DNA of 64,000 nt from Hyaloscypha bicolor E (lineage: Eukaryota; Ascomycota; Leotiomycetes; Helotiales; Hyaloscyphaceae), in assembly GCF_002865645.1 (NCBI RefSeq), contig NW_020194557.1, forward strand, positions 1,201,362 to 1,265,361, written 5' to 3'. Positions 12,201 through 24,453 of this stretch are shown piece by piece; position 1 is the stretch's first letter; the number at the start of each line of letters is the position of its first letter. The notes beneath the pieces were generated by a model. That model was given only the letters and a program-made list of their open reading frames with translations. It was not told the DNA's origin and did no database searches. A program made the translations under genes and the position numbers.

Positions 12201-12501
12201 ATAATAAGGCTGGTGAGATGCCGCGATCTCCCCTTAAAGCCCGGGCTCACGTGACCTTAGCAAGCAAATATATTTGCGTTTTGTATAGGGAAAAATCAAA
12301 AAAGTAAAAAGGGTCCGTGCACTTTAAGCCTCGATTATTAATGAACCACAAATTATATTAAAAATCTGATTAATAGGTATTTTTCGCCTGGTTCTATTCT
12401 ATAATCGCATTACTTAGAATAAATTAATTGGGGTTGTGGTTAAAAAGTTATTATGGGCGTAAAAGAGCGACCGTTTTGTCGCTTTTGGATCGGACCGACT
12501 G
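9298..12501 (+). mobile_element. 3.2-kb DDE transposon, TA target site, RIP-decayed
   Basis: Ends are 24-bp perfect inverted repeats (CAGTCGGTCCGATCCAAAAG then CGAC) at 9298 and 12501, each flanked by TA. CAGT ends with a TA duplication point to the Tc1/mariner superfamily, although 3.2 kb is long for it. The interior is AT-rich with stops in every frame, but transposase remains on + are readable at about 10950-12000. A roughly 45-bp stretch (CACGTGA..AGCAAATAT..TTGCG) near both ends (about 9453 and 12249) repeats in direct, not inverted, orientation. Confidence 0.8.
11040..12000 (+). pseudogene. Decayed DDE transposase
   Basis: Between frequent stops one frame still reads like a fungal DDE endonuclease. 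Visible pieces are RLIHDSEFVGPEGRI, YPGLNRDPWWDIKQLL (11052-11267), then downstream a LIFD segment and FHCEINLIKIY followed by a stop and GYSKTRYR. These match, in order, the conserved blocks of large fungal transposases: the WWD block, the FxFDxSSxH block and the FHCELNPIE-W block with the catalytic acidic residue. Many stops sit where Trp or Gln would be expected, as RIP produces. Not functional. Confidence 0.7.
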
Positions 12502-12600
12502 TAGTACCCGTATATACGACAGAAATAAACACTGTGCAGATTGCATCTTTGTATCCCTATTTAATATAAGCTTCCTATAATACTAAATAAAACTCACTAA

Positions 12601-12960
12601 CTAATACGGTCGATGTTTTGGTGTCTCCTCTGGAGGTGTGCGTGCGTTTGGTTTGCACCTTGACTTTGCTCTAGTCTGCCCATAGAGAGCGTCCGGATCA
12701 AGCTTCTTAAAATTTGAATTCCAAATCCAGCCAACTTCTTGCGACGGGCCATCTTGGCTCGTAGCAAGCCACAGTATAGTCTTTTGTCCAAAAATAAGAA
12801 TTTCCTTTTCTTCAAAAACATCGAAAAGATACACTCGAATCGGTAAAGTTTATTTTCAGTGTCATCATCACTCACTTCTCCAGCCTGGAATGATAGGAAT
12901 GGGTATCCTACTTCAAATTCCATGGTAGTGCGGTTGAATACGAATAGAGTTGCAATGAGG
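12601..12960 (-). other. Possible remnant of a small hypothetical gene
   Basis: On the minus strand a frame from about 12848 to 12601 reads like protein (e.g. LFDVFEEKEILIFGQKTILW, then GWIWNSNFKKLDPDALYGQ). Upstream, a different frame contains an ATG (about 12923) and a plausible hydrophobic start (MEFEVGYPFLSFQAGE). A GTGAGT lies between them, but the phases do not match, so I could not build a clean model. It may be a broken gene. No family recognised. Confidence 0.28.
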
Positions 12961-12983
12961 TACAAGATGCTACGCGCTAACAA

Positions 12984-13652
12984 TGTGTCGTCGCTCTTCC
13001 ATTGGACCCAGGGGTAGCTCGAGTCGTACCTGGCACATCGGGGGTAGTAACAGTTTACTCAGGATCTGGAAAATGATGATTAACAGAGTTCACTGTTTCA
13101 ATGGCCGATGTAGGTAATAATTTGAGCATCGAATTACCCTACAATCATGAAAAACTGTCAAACGGGAGCGAGAATTCAAACTTGTTGGGGGATTCTTCAG
13201 TAATATTCGGCATCATCTCGATCTCCTGTAGTTTTTGGGTGGAATGAAAGCTAGGAGGCATTGATCGAAGACCAGAAAGCTACACATAGAAATCTTCCAC
13301 AACAGCTCTTTTCCGCCTTTTCTCTGGCGTTTAACCTCGCCAGAGTCGAGGCTTGGTGGCTGTGAGCCATTAGCAGACTACGTTACACAGCGACGTGCAC
13401 AACTACACTAATGATAGAAATGAGTAACTGACGGTAGAATAAGTTTCGAGGAATCGCAGGTGCTGATTAATAGATGAAAAGAAATGGATTAAGTGAGCTT
13501 CATCACCATCCCCTCGCCTTTTAAATTCCCACGAACGCTCGAGGGTTAACATGAGCAGCACATGTTTCAAGAATTTAAGGGCTTTTGGGTAGTCTCATAC
13601 AGTTGTGATTGTCTTGGAGTGGACGGGGTGTTGCGTAGCTATCCTCGTGGGT
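12984..13652. other. Intergenic region
   Basis: Normal composition, no gene supported. It lies downstream of the HET gene on the minus strand and will include its 3' untranslated region. Confidence 0.35.
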
Positions 13653-15602
13653 TTATTCGAAATGCAAAGTCTCAACTACCATCTTTCCTTCCTCCACTTC
13701 TGCTAGAATTTCCCCGTTCATCAAACCATAAATATAACATTTGCCTACTACCAGATACTTTTCTCCAATGGCTCGAATGACTAATGGTTTATCGCAGCCG
13801 AGCACAACACATATCTTGTCCCCAATTTGACTGTCCGGCGGACCCATCCCCATGTATCCTTTAGCGGTAATGAAAAGGGCTCTGTCACTAGAAGCAACTT
13901 CGAATGTGAATGCCCAATCTTGAGCATGTTGAGCAACACCAGATTCGTCGTAGGGTTCCGGCCACTGAAGTTCATCTTCCGGTCTAGTGGCCGCGAGGAA
14001 TGGATCCAGCATCTCTTTCTTTGACGGGATACCGGTTTCCACAAAGTCCAGTGAGGAGCATCTCCAAACAGTAAAGTTTTGTGCGAACAAACTCCCACTT
14101 TTATCGCCTTCTATAAATCTCTCTATTTGTTTTACAAACACCGGATCATTTTTACGACGCACTAGGCTGCCAGCCCCGACTATATACATGAAGCCGGCAG
14201 CTTCGTCGAAGAAATCGCTTTGCCTATTTCCGTGAACCCTCACCGAGTCGTCAGTGATTGTTGTTCGGAAAAATACTTGATACTGTGAGATTCCTGTAGG
14301 ATGGGGGACCTCGGCATGACTCAAAACTAGGTCTTGCCAACTTCTTTTCGGCCAACGCTCATGTTGTCGTTGGGACGTGATCGTATCAACTACTACACCA
14401 TCGCAATTCAAGATTTTCGATCCTGACGAGGAGCTGAAAATGCTTTTGCGCCCACCAGACGCACGATATTTACCTAAGCTCATGCTTTGGCCATGTCTGT
14501 TACCACTTCTAAAATCAGGGACCCACGAAGGTGTATCCAGAGGGTATTGGTCGCCTAAAATGCCAATTCCCGCAAACGAAATAATGGAAAGGTCAAGATA
14601 TGCCATGATATATTTCATGGTAAACTCTGCGTAAACCTCAGAGATCGGCTTATCATAGTCCGGCACCAGAAGTAGATTTTTCAGTTCTGCGACACCGAGC
14701 AGAGCATAAACCAAATCTCTCGGATCTGTTGATTTCAATCGAGTCATCAGATGTATAGGGGAAAAGTTCCACAAGTCGCCAAGTTCTCTGCTTTCGAAGT
14801 ACCTGGGGAGTTTGACGTGGATAAAGTCCATGGGAATCGAAAAGTTTGCAAGAATGAGGTAGATCAGCTGGTCCCCAGTTAACAGACTTCTTAATGGGCT
14901 GCTCACAATCCTTCCATGCGCCACCGAAGCGGTGCTAAGATCCAACCAGTCAAAACGGTCAGGGCCGCATCGAAATACCGCAGCCTTGGAGACTATGAAC
15001 TCCTGGAATACCCAGACTCGGGTCCACCATGGCCTTTCAAACAGCCTCCTCACTGCTAACCAGGCAGTTTCATCCAATAATCCCGGATTTTGCTCATATA
15101 GGTTCGAAACAATAGGTATTATCTCAACAGCTTCGGTCGCGGCGACCAAATTATCGACCAAGTTTGTATCAGTTAACATCCTAATCAACTCCACAGCCAG
15201 CGAACTATCCTCCCCTTCCTCGCCCAGCCAGACATCCACAAATTCGGCCCTGTGGTATAGATCCCTCATTATAGTAACCTGATGACTCTTCTCTGGGTTG
15301 TTCGTTTGATCGATGCAGATAGCATCGATCCAGTAAACTCGCGACTGGTCCGCATGCCTCAACCTTCGCAGCGCATGACACAAATTGACCGTTACCGGAA
15401 ACGAAACTCCATCAACGATGATAGGAAGGCGAACAGACGCGTCCCCCCAGCAATACGACAAGGCGATGTATTCTATTGCGTCTTCAAGGTTTGTCTTAAA
15501 TGCCTTGCATTCCACTGGAGCGGAGAAAGTGGGGGACGGCTGGATCTCGAGCAAGCGGATTTCACGCCGGCGGCGGTCGAGGGGTTGGTACTGATACGAC
15601 AT
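13653..15602 (-). CDS. HET-domain protein (heterokaryon incompatibility, HET-6-like)
   Basis: A single-exon gene of 649 residues, starting at the ATG at 15602 (MSYQYQPL, the usual beginning for this class). The frame extends upstream only to a TTG. The HET domain is complete: ALSYCWGD (about residues 47-54), a VDG..F.VT.NL..ALR.LR stretch, YWIDAICIDQ (about 90-99), VDVWLGE (about 122-128), and WWTRVWVFQEF near residue 200. The C-terminus has the family ending with GYMGMGPPDSQIGDKICVV and YLVVGKCYIYGLMNGEILAE. HET domains are TIR-like cell-death modules that trigger incompatibility when unlike strains fuse. Length and motifs are normal and I see no lesion. It sits between a hypothetical remnant and a large transposon that begins about 180 bp upstream of its start. 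Confidence 0.9.
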   Translation of the reverse strand: MSYQYQPLDRRRREIRLLEIQPSPTFSAPVECKAFKTNLEDAIEYIALSYCWGDASVRLPIIVDGVSFPVTVNLCHALRRLRHADQSRVYWIDAICIDQTNNPEKSHQVTIMRDLYHRAEFVDVWLGEEGEDSSLAVELIRMLTDTNLVDNLVAATEAVEIIPIVSNLYEQNPGLLDETAWLAVRRLFERPWWTRVWVFQEFIVSKAAVFRCGPDRFDWLDLSTASVAHGRIVSSPLRSLLTGDQLIYLILANFSIPMDFIHVKLPRYFESRELGDLWNFSPIHLMTRLKSTDPRDLVYALLGVAELKNLLLVPDYDKPISEVYAEFTMKYIMAYLDLSIISFAGIGILGDQYPLDTPSWVPDFRSGNRHGQSMSLGKYRASGGRKSIFSSSSGSKILNCDGVVVDTITSQRQHERWPKRSWQDLVLSHAEVPHPTGISQYQVFFRTTITDDSVRVHGNRQSDFFDEAAGFMYIVGAGSLVRRKNDPVFVKQIERFIEGDKSGSLFAQNFTVWRCSSLDFVETGIPSKKEMLDPFLAATRPEDELQWPEPYDESGVAQHAQDWAFTFEVASSDRALFITAKGYMGMGPPDSQIGDKICVVLGCDKPLVIRAIGEKYLVVGKCYIYGLMNGEILAEVEEGKMVVETLHFE

Positions 15603-15924
15603 GCTTCTGTGAAATAAAGACGCGAGCGAGTGCAAAATATTTGACTCCTTGTTCTGGACTCTTCCTAGGAGGCACAGTTTGTCGAGAACAGAAGTTGAGT
15701 GTGTGTGGGGTCGCGATCTCTTGAATTGGTGTTCTGTTGTGAGGCAGTGCTGGCTTCCGGCGTGTACCGAGCCTCTTTAGTACGGGTGACCATAGCGACC
15801 AAAAGGGTCAATGGCTTTTTCCGCAAAATCGAATTTTTGGAAAATCGAATTTTTGACCCATTACATATTACTTACTTGAATTATTCCACTTTTAACATAT
15901 TGCACGCATTATACGGCACTAAAA

Positions 15925-16740
15925 ATGCCTCCAAAGATTGATCTTGAGCCTTATAAAAATGAGATTCTTAGTTGGATCTCTGAGAAGCATATAATTCCTG
16001 AGATTTTAAGTAAAATAAGAGGAATTCTATAGATTAAATATAGCCTAAAAATACTGAAACAAGCTCTCTCTAATTAGGATATATCGCATAATAGAAAGAA
16101 TGGGTCTCCTGAGATTAAGAGAATTAAATTATATATCTCTAAGTTATTTGCAAGTAATTATAATAATAATATAATTCTCTAAATACTTTTAGTTAAGGAA
16201 ATATCTCTCTACTACTAATAGCTCGCATAATATAAGCTAGATCTTGGCCTTGTTCGGAGAATAATAATAGAGAAGAGGAAATAAAAGTACTAATAGCTTA
16301 TAAATATTATATAAGAGAAGCTAGACTATAGAAGAATTAAAGGCTATAAAGTAGACTTAATTAAGATATATTTCTATTAAATAGAAATTACTATTTTTTA
16401 TAAATTAATCTATAATATTATTAAAGGCTTAGATAATAAAGGCTATAAATATTATATAAATAATATATAATATAAAAAGCAAGAAATAGTAATTAAAGGC
16501 TCGAATTAGAAGTAATTTCTTAATTAATATAATAAGCTAGCTCTATAGGGCTTCTAAATCTATACTATTATTAATATTTATTCTTATAATATTATCTTAT
16601 ATTATATAGGCATTTCTAATTATATAGTATATAATATACTTAGCTAGTTTCTTTAAATACTTAGAAAGCTTAACTATTATTCCCGAGTAATTTCCTCTAA
16701 TAAAAAAAAAGAGATTTCTTTTATTAATAAAGTCTAATAT
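15925..16740 (+). pseudogene. Decayed integrase-core (rve-type) transposase
   Basis: It starts MPPKIDLEPYKNEILSWISE, an N-terminal helix-turn-helix-like block (LEPYKNEILSWISEKHIIPE, then ILSKIRG). Further on, between stops, the frame carries residues matching the fungal block normally written D-G-H-D-K-L..Y-A-A-I-D-A-Y-S-R-Y-I: here NKLAL, then IYTIINIYSYNIILYYIGIS. The key acidic residues and Trp codons are replaced by Asn, Ile or stops, i.e. G-to-A and C-to-T changes. This identifies a retroviral-integrase-like transposase used by some large fungal DNA transposons. Inactive. Confidence 0.6.
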
Positions 16741-18460
16741 ACTTTCTCTTATATAATAATACTAATTTCTTCTTTTAAGAAAATCTATTACTTTAGAACT
16801 AATATAAAGAATTAAAGAATCGAGTTTTAATAAAGTTAATTTGAGAAATCCCGGCTATATTACTAGTATATTTATATTTATATCTATTTATATAATTCTT
16901 TTATTTAGGCTAATCTAGTATAGGACTTTTTTTAAGCCCTTATAATAGCTAGGGACTTTAATAGTACTTTTATAGACCGAATTACTATATTAGCTATTTA
17001 TATATTTATTATATAATATATTATAGTATTATATATAAATATATAAAATTACTACCGGATCTAAAAAAATCTAAAAAGAAAATACTATATAATAGGCATT
17101 TTTATATTTCTTTATAAATATATAATTATTAAGTAATATAAGCTTCTAGTAAATAAGGGGCTCTTAGCTAAATTAGAATAAGTTATTTCTATAATTTCTT
17201 TTTTTTTCTAATTTAAATAATAGCTTATAATATAGCTTAACTTAAAAGTTTATATAATTTTTATTTAAATAAATAAATTAAACTCTAATATCTTTTTATT
17301 ACTAGTTTCTTTTCTTAGTTCTAAAATCTCTTAGTTAGCTAAACTATAAATACATCTTTATATACTAAGATTATTAGCTATAAATATTAATAAATATTTT
17401 CTATATAATATTTTAATATAATATAAATTAGAGTTTATAGATATTAAAATTAATTCTTTAAGTCTTATAGAAGAAACTAGTAAATTAGATAATTCTAGAC
17501 TTTATATTAAAATATATTACTGCCTTTAGTTTACTATATAATATTATATTACTAGTAGAAACTCAAGCCTATAACTAGAACTTATTTTAAAAATTAAAAT
17601 TAGTATTAAGGAAATATAATAAAACGAATCTTGCCTTAAATAACTAATTTCAGAAAACTAGAAGTTTATAAAAACTATATAATTCTAATAAAAAGAGATT
17701 AAAGAAATAAATATTAGTAAAGAAAGTAATTTAAATAAATTAGATAAGAAAGAATAGAATAAGAAATAGCCGAATAAAAGAAATTTATTAGAATAGAAAA
17801 TCTAAAAGAAAAAGTAAATCTTTATTTAAGAATTTTATTATATTTTTATTTTTATTATATAATTTATTTATAATTATATCTTCTTTTTTTATTTATTTTA
17901 AAATACTTTCTAGAAAGATTTCTGGCTTTCTTTTAAGGTATTTTATATATAGAAATACTTTTAATAAATCTAGCTAGTTCTAATATAAATAATATAATAT
18001 AGAAGTTCCTTATTTATTTAATTTATATAATTTAAGACCTTAATATTATAGTATTTCTTTAGTTAATCTTATAATATCTTTTCCTATATTATAAAATATA
18101 AAAGAAACTACTATTAAGATTTTAGATAATAATTCAATATTTCCTATTAATAGCTTTTATTATATAGCTTTCTTTTCTTCTCTTTTATTAAGTCCGAATT
18201 AAGCCTAAATAAAAAGTCTTTTATAGAAAGGAAACTATAATAAAATAAAAGCCTATATAAAGTATATTAGAATATAAAATATAACTTAATAGTAAAATAA
18301 TAAATTAAAAATATAAATAGTAAAGTATAAATAGTATATAATATATAAAAGCTTAATTAATTAAATACTTAAAAGAAATTATTCTCTAAAACTATAGAAA
18401 AACTAGTATTTTTATATAATTTCCGTAAGTTATATAGTAAAGGCTATAGCCTTTACTATA

Positions 18461-18712
18461 TAACTTATTATAAATATAAGATCTAGGGCCTAAAAGGCAG
18501 AGTTAAACTATCTTTATTCTAATAATTTAAAGCTAAAAAAAGAAAAGAATTTTAAAAAAGCCTCGGATCTAAATAATTATAAGCTATATATAGACCTATA
18601 TATTAGCTTAAACTCGGGGTTATATATAATTATTAGGTAATTATAGATACCAGATATCTTACTAGTTCTGGTTTAACCCTTACTAGTATTATATATTATA
18701 ATAATTATAATA
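18461..18712 (-). repeat. 3' LTR of the gypsy element
   Basis: Direct copy of 24203-24453; the shared text includes AAATATAAGATCTAG near the start and TTATAATAATTATAATAT near the end. Differences between copies are nearly all C/T or G/A, as expected from RIP. Ends set by where similarity stops, so plus or minus a few bases. Confidence 0.75.
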
Positions 18713-21700
18713 TTACTTCTTTCTTTAAAGTAAGCTTATCTCTAAGCTTTAAAAGTTCCTATTAAATTCTCAAGTTATAGGTTATATATTAAAGGTCAGG
18801 GCCTTTTATATATAACTTTAAAGGATTTCTGTTTATATTATATAGTTCCGGTAATCTATTTTTTTGGTATAGTCTAACTAATAAAGAAGGTTCTAATACA
18901 ATTCTAGCTATTCGGGATTCTTATTATAGAAGCTTTAAAAAGCCAGAGTACTATTACTTAATAAGAATATAAAATATTACTTCGAATCTAGATTTTATTT
19001 TTTTTACTAGATCCGGTATTTTAGCTTCCTATAAAGTAGTTTTACTACTAATATTTTCTAAACTTTATACTTTATTTCTCTGTTCTATAGTTCTAATAAT
19101 AGAGGCTTTAGATTTATTTATCTAGAAAAGAAATTATCTAGATCTTTATATAGCTTCTCTATATAAAATACCAGATATATTCTATTAATTCTAGTAGCTT
19201 AAGCCTAAAAAAATACTTTATTTATTTCAGAATTTCATATAGTTCTTCTATTTAGTAAACTAGCTTATAGCTCGAATAATTATTCTTCTAGTATTTAGTA
19301 ATAATTTATATCTTATTTCTTATTCTAAAGTCTACTAATTAGTAATACTTATTAGCTTAAATAGTATAATATTCTTATATTTATATTATATTCTTTTATA
19401 TCTTTTATTATAATTCATAAAGCTATATTATTAGAGCCTTTATTTCTTATTTATTTAGCTCTTTCTTTAGAATATCTAATTATATCTGAATTTTCTAGTT
19501 AAATAAAATTCGCGATTTATAGCCCTTTTCTATAAGAAATAGAATCTGGCCTATAGTCTTATAGATTAGAGCTATTTATTAATAATTAATTATTATTATT
19601 TATTTATTCTAATTATTCTAGTAATAGTTTATATAAGGATATAGCTATTAGTTTAGAAATAGTTAGTAATTAATAATTTAAGCTTTATACTAATATATTT
19701 ATAGAACTCGCTCTAGAAATCTAATATAAACTAGAGTTCTTAATTAGATACTAGAGTTTTTAGAATACTAATTTAGTAAACTATATAAATAAGAAAAAGA
19801 AGTACTATTTCTTTAGCTATAACTATATCTCAAATAGGAATTATAATAAAGTATTTACTTAAATAATTAATAAAGATTATTACTATATTATATTTATTTC
19901 TATTTATTAGATACTTCTTAAAATCTACTAATATATATTATTAGAAGTAGTTAGAAACTAGTAATAGATATAAGAAACCCGGTTTTTTATTTCTAAAAAT
20001 ATAGAATTATTAATAAGTATAATAGTTATCTTTATACTAATTAATATTTGTTTTCTAGTCTAGCTAATAGTAGCGGGCCTAAAGAAGCTATTTAAGCTTA
20101 GTTCTTCCGAAAATTTTTATTAGAAGCTATATATATACTTTTTAAATAAAAGTAATATATAAAAGTATCTCGAGTATTATTATATTATTAGATATAAATA
20201 ATTTATTATATTATAAGAAAAAACTGCCTTATAATATTTAAGTATATTTTTTTTTATTTCTTGCCTTATTTTATAGCTTTTCTAGCTCTAGTAATTCTCG
20301 GTTTTTACTTAATAGCTTATTTATAAGCTAGAGATTATTATATTAGGTTTCTTTCTAAGCCGGGCTTACTAAAGCCTTAATTAGAGCTAATTAGAGATCT
20401 CGTATAATATTATTATTAATCTTTTATTATAAGAAGAGAATTTGAATCTAGTAGGCTATTATTATTTTATTTTAGGTAATTATATTCTTATATTTCCTAT
20501 TTAGAATATTTGCTTATTTATTTAACTTATTTATTTAATATATAAACTTAAAATAATAATAAAAAAAAAAATTTTATCTAATAAACTTATTTTACTAAAA
20601 GCTTCTTTATAGTTATAAAATACTTGAAAGCTTAATAATCTAAATAAATTATAAAGAGTACTTCCTATAGGCTTTTTAGTTCTACTTACTATTTAATTAA
20701 GGAAGAAATAATAGTAAATATCTATTTATTATAAATATTATAGTTTAGTTTTACTAACTATATAGTTTTAAAAAGAAATACTAGCTATAACTTTATTTAA
20801 TATATCTGTTTTAATTATAATAGAGAAATTTGGATTATAGTAATATAAAATTAGTACTAAAAGTATAACTTACTTTAGCTTAGTAAAACCTTTTTAATAC
20901 TAATCTATTTACTTAAATTGAACTCTCTTATATATTAGAGCTATTAAAAGCTTTATTATATAGCTATATTTTATAATAAAGTATTAATAAAAGTTATAAA
21001 AGCCTAGAAAGCCTTATATTTCCTTAATTATTATTAGTAATTACTAGTTTTTAATAACTACTATTTTATTTAAATCTATTTTAATATTTTTAGTAGAAAT
21101 AATAAAGCCTAAATACTTTATATAAGTAATCTTAAATTCTAATTTCTTAATATTTATTTAGAAACTAGTATTTTATAATTACTAAAGAATCTTTTATATA
21201 TAGTCTTTATATTTTAGGAAATTATTTGAATAAATTAGAATATTATTTAAATAAACTATATAAAAGATATTAAAATAATTAAAAAGAATATTATTTATAT
21301 ATCTCTAATATAATAGAACTATTAGTTAGGCTTTCCCAAAAAACTTTATATTTATAAGCCCTATATTTTATATAAAATATTATAAGTTCTTCTAATTCTA
21401 GATCTATTCGAATCTAATAAAATACTTACTAAATATCTAGCTTTATATAAACCTTAGCTTAAGCTAGTTATATAAGAATCTCGTAAATAAAAGAAAGAAA
21501 ATAGTAATTCTTTTATATTAAGTTATTTAGCTTATAATAGTTAATATAGAATTAGAAAGCTTTATTAGTCTTTTTTATAAAAAGAATTAGAGATATAAAA
21601 GAGAACTAGCTTGGCTTAATAAAGCTTTATTAGAGGTTCTTTTTAAAGAAATACTTAATTTTCTATAATTTATAGGTTAATTATTAATAAAGCAGGAAAT

Positions 21701-24202
21701 ATTTTAGGCTTTCTAGGCCTTTAGAATTATTAATTTAAATTTTATAGTTATATAATTAATATAAAAATAAAATATTTAATACTTTCTTTAAAAAAATATT
21801 TATAAATTTCTTAAATTTCTTTAGTAAAACTCTTATTAGCTATTATAGCTTTATTTCTTCTAGCTATTACTTGCCTGAAATAAACTTATTCTTTTACTAT
21901 AATTCTAGCTTTTTATTAATCTCGAAAAATAATATTATAAAGAAAAAATTCTTTTTCTTTTATAGATTTATCTAGAAAATAGCTAGTAAGATACTTATAA
22001 TATTAATTATAGGCCTTAACTAGATCTTATAGCTTTCTTTTAGATAATATAATTTTAATATTTCTATATCTAGCTTAGAAGAAACTTCTATATTTCCTAA
22101 GGCTATTTGTATTTCTTTATAATATTAAGCTTAATTCTTTTATTATATATGGGTTTCTAAATCCGGCTTAGAAAGAAAATAAAGGAGTTTTCTTTTTATA
22201 ATTTAAGGTTTCTAGAACTTATTTATAGCTATAGCTTTATTTCTTTTATTTATATCTTTTTAGTATTAGTTACTTTTTTTAGATTTTAAATTCTTATATA
22301 TAATAATTAGAATCTTATTTTAATTCTTTTTTCTAGGCTAATTATCTAGCTAGATTAACTTTCTATTCTTATAATTAATTAGAATACTAGTATTTATAAA
22401 CTATTATTATTTCAAAATTATATTATATTTATCTAGCTTTATAACTAGTATAAATACTAGAACTTTCTATTTATTAATTAAAAGTATAAGCTTAATATAG
22501 TAAGTAATAGATATAGTTTACTTATTATTAAACTCTCTTATATTATAAGGTAATATTAATTAAATAGGCTTAATATCTAGAAATTATTTAATTATTTTTA
22601 TAAACTTGAAATTAATAAAAGTATATCTATTTACTCTGGTATTAATAAGAGAAGAAATCTTAATATCTAATCTATTATTACTAATTATATAAGGAAGTAT
22701 AAATACTTTATTTTCTAATAGCTAGCTCAAATTAACTTCTATTATATTAATATAATATAGCTCTAAAAAGAAAACTTCTTTTAGAAGTTCTCGTTTTTCT
22801 ATTTTATATCTTTAGATGGCTTACTTATAATAAATACTATTAGCTTGGCTACTAAAACTTGCTTTATATATTTGGTTTTAAGCTCTAAATAATTCCTAAA
22901 TATATAACTAAATTTATTATAGTTATAATACTTAAGATCTAAAAATTCGGGCTTTAAAGTAATAGGCTTATCTATTATTAGGGCCTTAAAAGCAGGCTTT
23001 ATATAAAGAGCGCCTTCTAAGCTTGGCTTATTTATATTTTTATTAGCTTTCTTAAATACCTGGTTTTTCTTTTTATAATAAGCTCGAATTTACTAATTAT
23101 TTATAATATAAATAGCCGGATTATTATAATATATAGCTATAGCCTCTTAGAGCTTCTAGATAAGCTTATTATTTAAGTTATCTTTAAGGTTTTATAAGTT
23201 AATATTTCTATTTACTATATATTTTAGAAATAGAATATAGAACTTCTAAATAATCTAGCTTTTTTTTATAGATAGTTTCTTAAATACTTGCCAAGTATTA
23301 TATTTCTTATTTAGATTACTATATAGCTTCTCTAAATAGATATATAGTTCTCTAATAGTCTTATATATATATTAATTATTTTAGTTTAGGTAAAAAGAGA
23401 TTAATATAAAAATATAGCTACTTATATAGCCGGATATATAAATAATCTTGAGATTCTTTATTTAATAAATATTAGAGTTATTATAAAGCTTATTTTTAAT
23501 CTAAACTAACTAATTATTAAAGATAATACTATTCTTAGTTATATTTTTAAAAATAGAAAAGTTAGAGAATTTAATTAAATATTTACTTTCTAGAATAAAA
23601 GAATTAGTTATTCTAGTAGGCTATATAATAAGCTTTTTAATAATAGCTTTATTCTTTTATAAGGCTTACTTAGTTTCTTTTAGCTAATTATAATAATTTT
23701 TATTATAGATAAGAATATTATATATCTTTAGAATTAGCTTAATAATCTCTTATATAAATTCTCTAGATTTCGAAATAACTCTTAGAACTTTATTTTTAAT
23801 AAGGCAAGTTCCTCTTTTTTCTTTACTTTCTAATAAAAAGTATCTTTTTTATTATAAATATTAATGAAATACTCGAATCTCTTAAAAGACTTAATAAGAG
23901 GCTCTAGTCTATTTTCTAGTAATATACTAGTAATCTCTTATATTATAGCTTCTTCTAACTAGCCTAGTTATTTCGAAACTTACTTCTTTATATCTTTTTT
24001 AGTAATAAGGTTACTAGCTTTTTTACTTGCCTAGCTAGTCTAAAGCTTTCTTATCTAGTTATTCTAGAGCTTTCTTTTATTCTAATATTAGTTAATTAGT
24101 ATAGAAATAGCTATAGTATATTATATTTATACTTATTAAAAACTAATTAGATAAGTATTATTTAAATTCTTTATAGAATTAAGAAATAAATAAGCTTTAA
24201 AT

Positions 24203-24453
24203 TATATTATAAATATAAGATCTAGAGCCTAGAAAGTAAAGTTAAACTATTTCTATTCTAATAATTTAAAGCTAAAAAAAGAAAAGAATCTCGAAAAAGC
24301 CTCAGGTCTAAATAATTATAAACTATATATAGATTTATATACTAGCTTAAGCTCGGGGTTATATATAACTATTAGATAACTATAGATATTAGATACTTTA
24401 CTAGTTCTAGTCTAATTTCTACTAGTACTATATATTATAATAATTATAATATA
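24203..24453 (-). repeat. 5' LTR of the gypsy element
   Basis: Direct copy of 18461-18712, at the upstream end given the minus-strand reverse transcriptase. Ends are approximate. Confidence 0.75.

Larger units (their letters stand above)
18461..24453 (-). mobile_element. Ty3/gypsy LTR retrotransposon, RIP-decayed, nested
   Basis: Two direct repeats of about 250 bp bound a 6.0-kb element. On the minus strand at about 21228-21261 the reverse transcriptase active site is readable as VYLNNILIYS: the Ty3/gypsy YLDDILIYS box with both catalytic Asp codons changed to Asn (G to A). This fixes the orientation as minus, so the right LTR is the 5' LTR. The rest of the polyprotein has stops throughout. 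The element interrupts the TIR transposon at 15787-25501. Confidence 0.78.
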
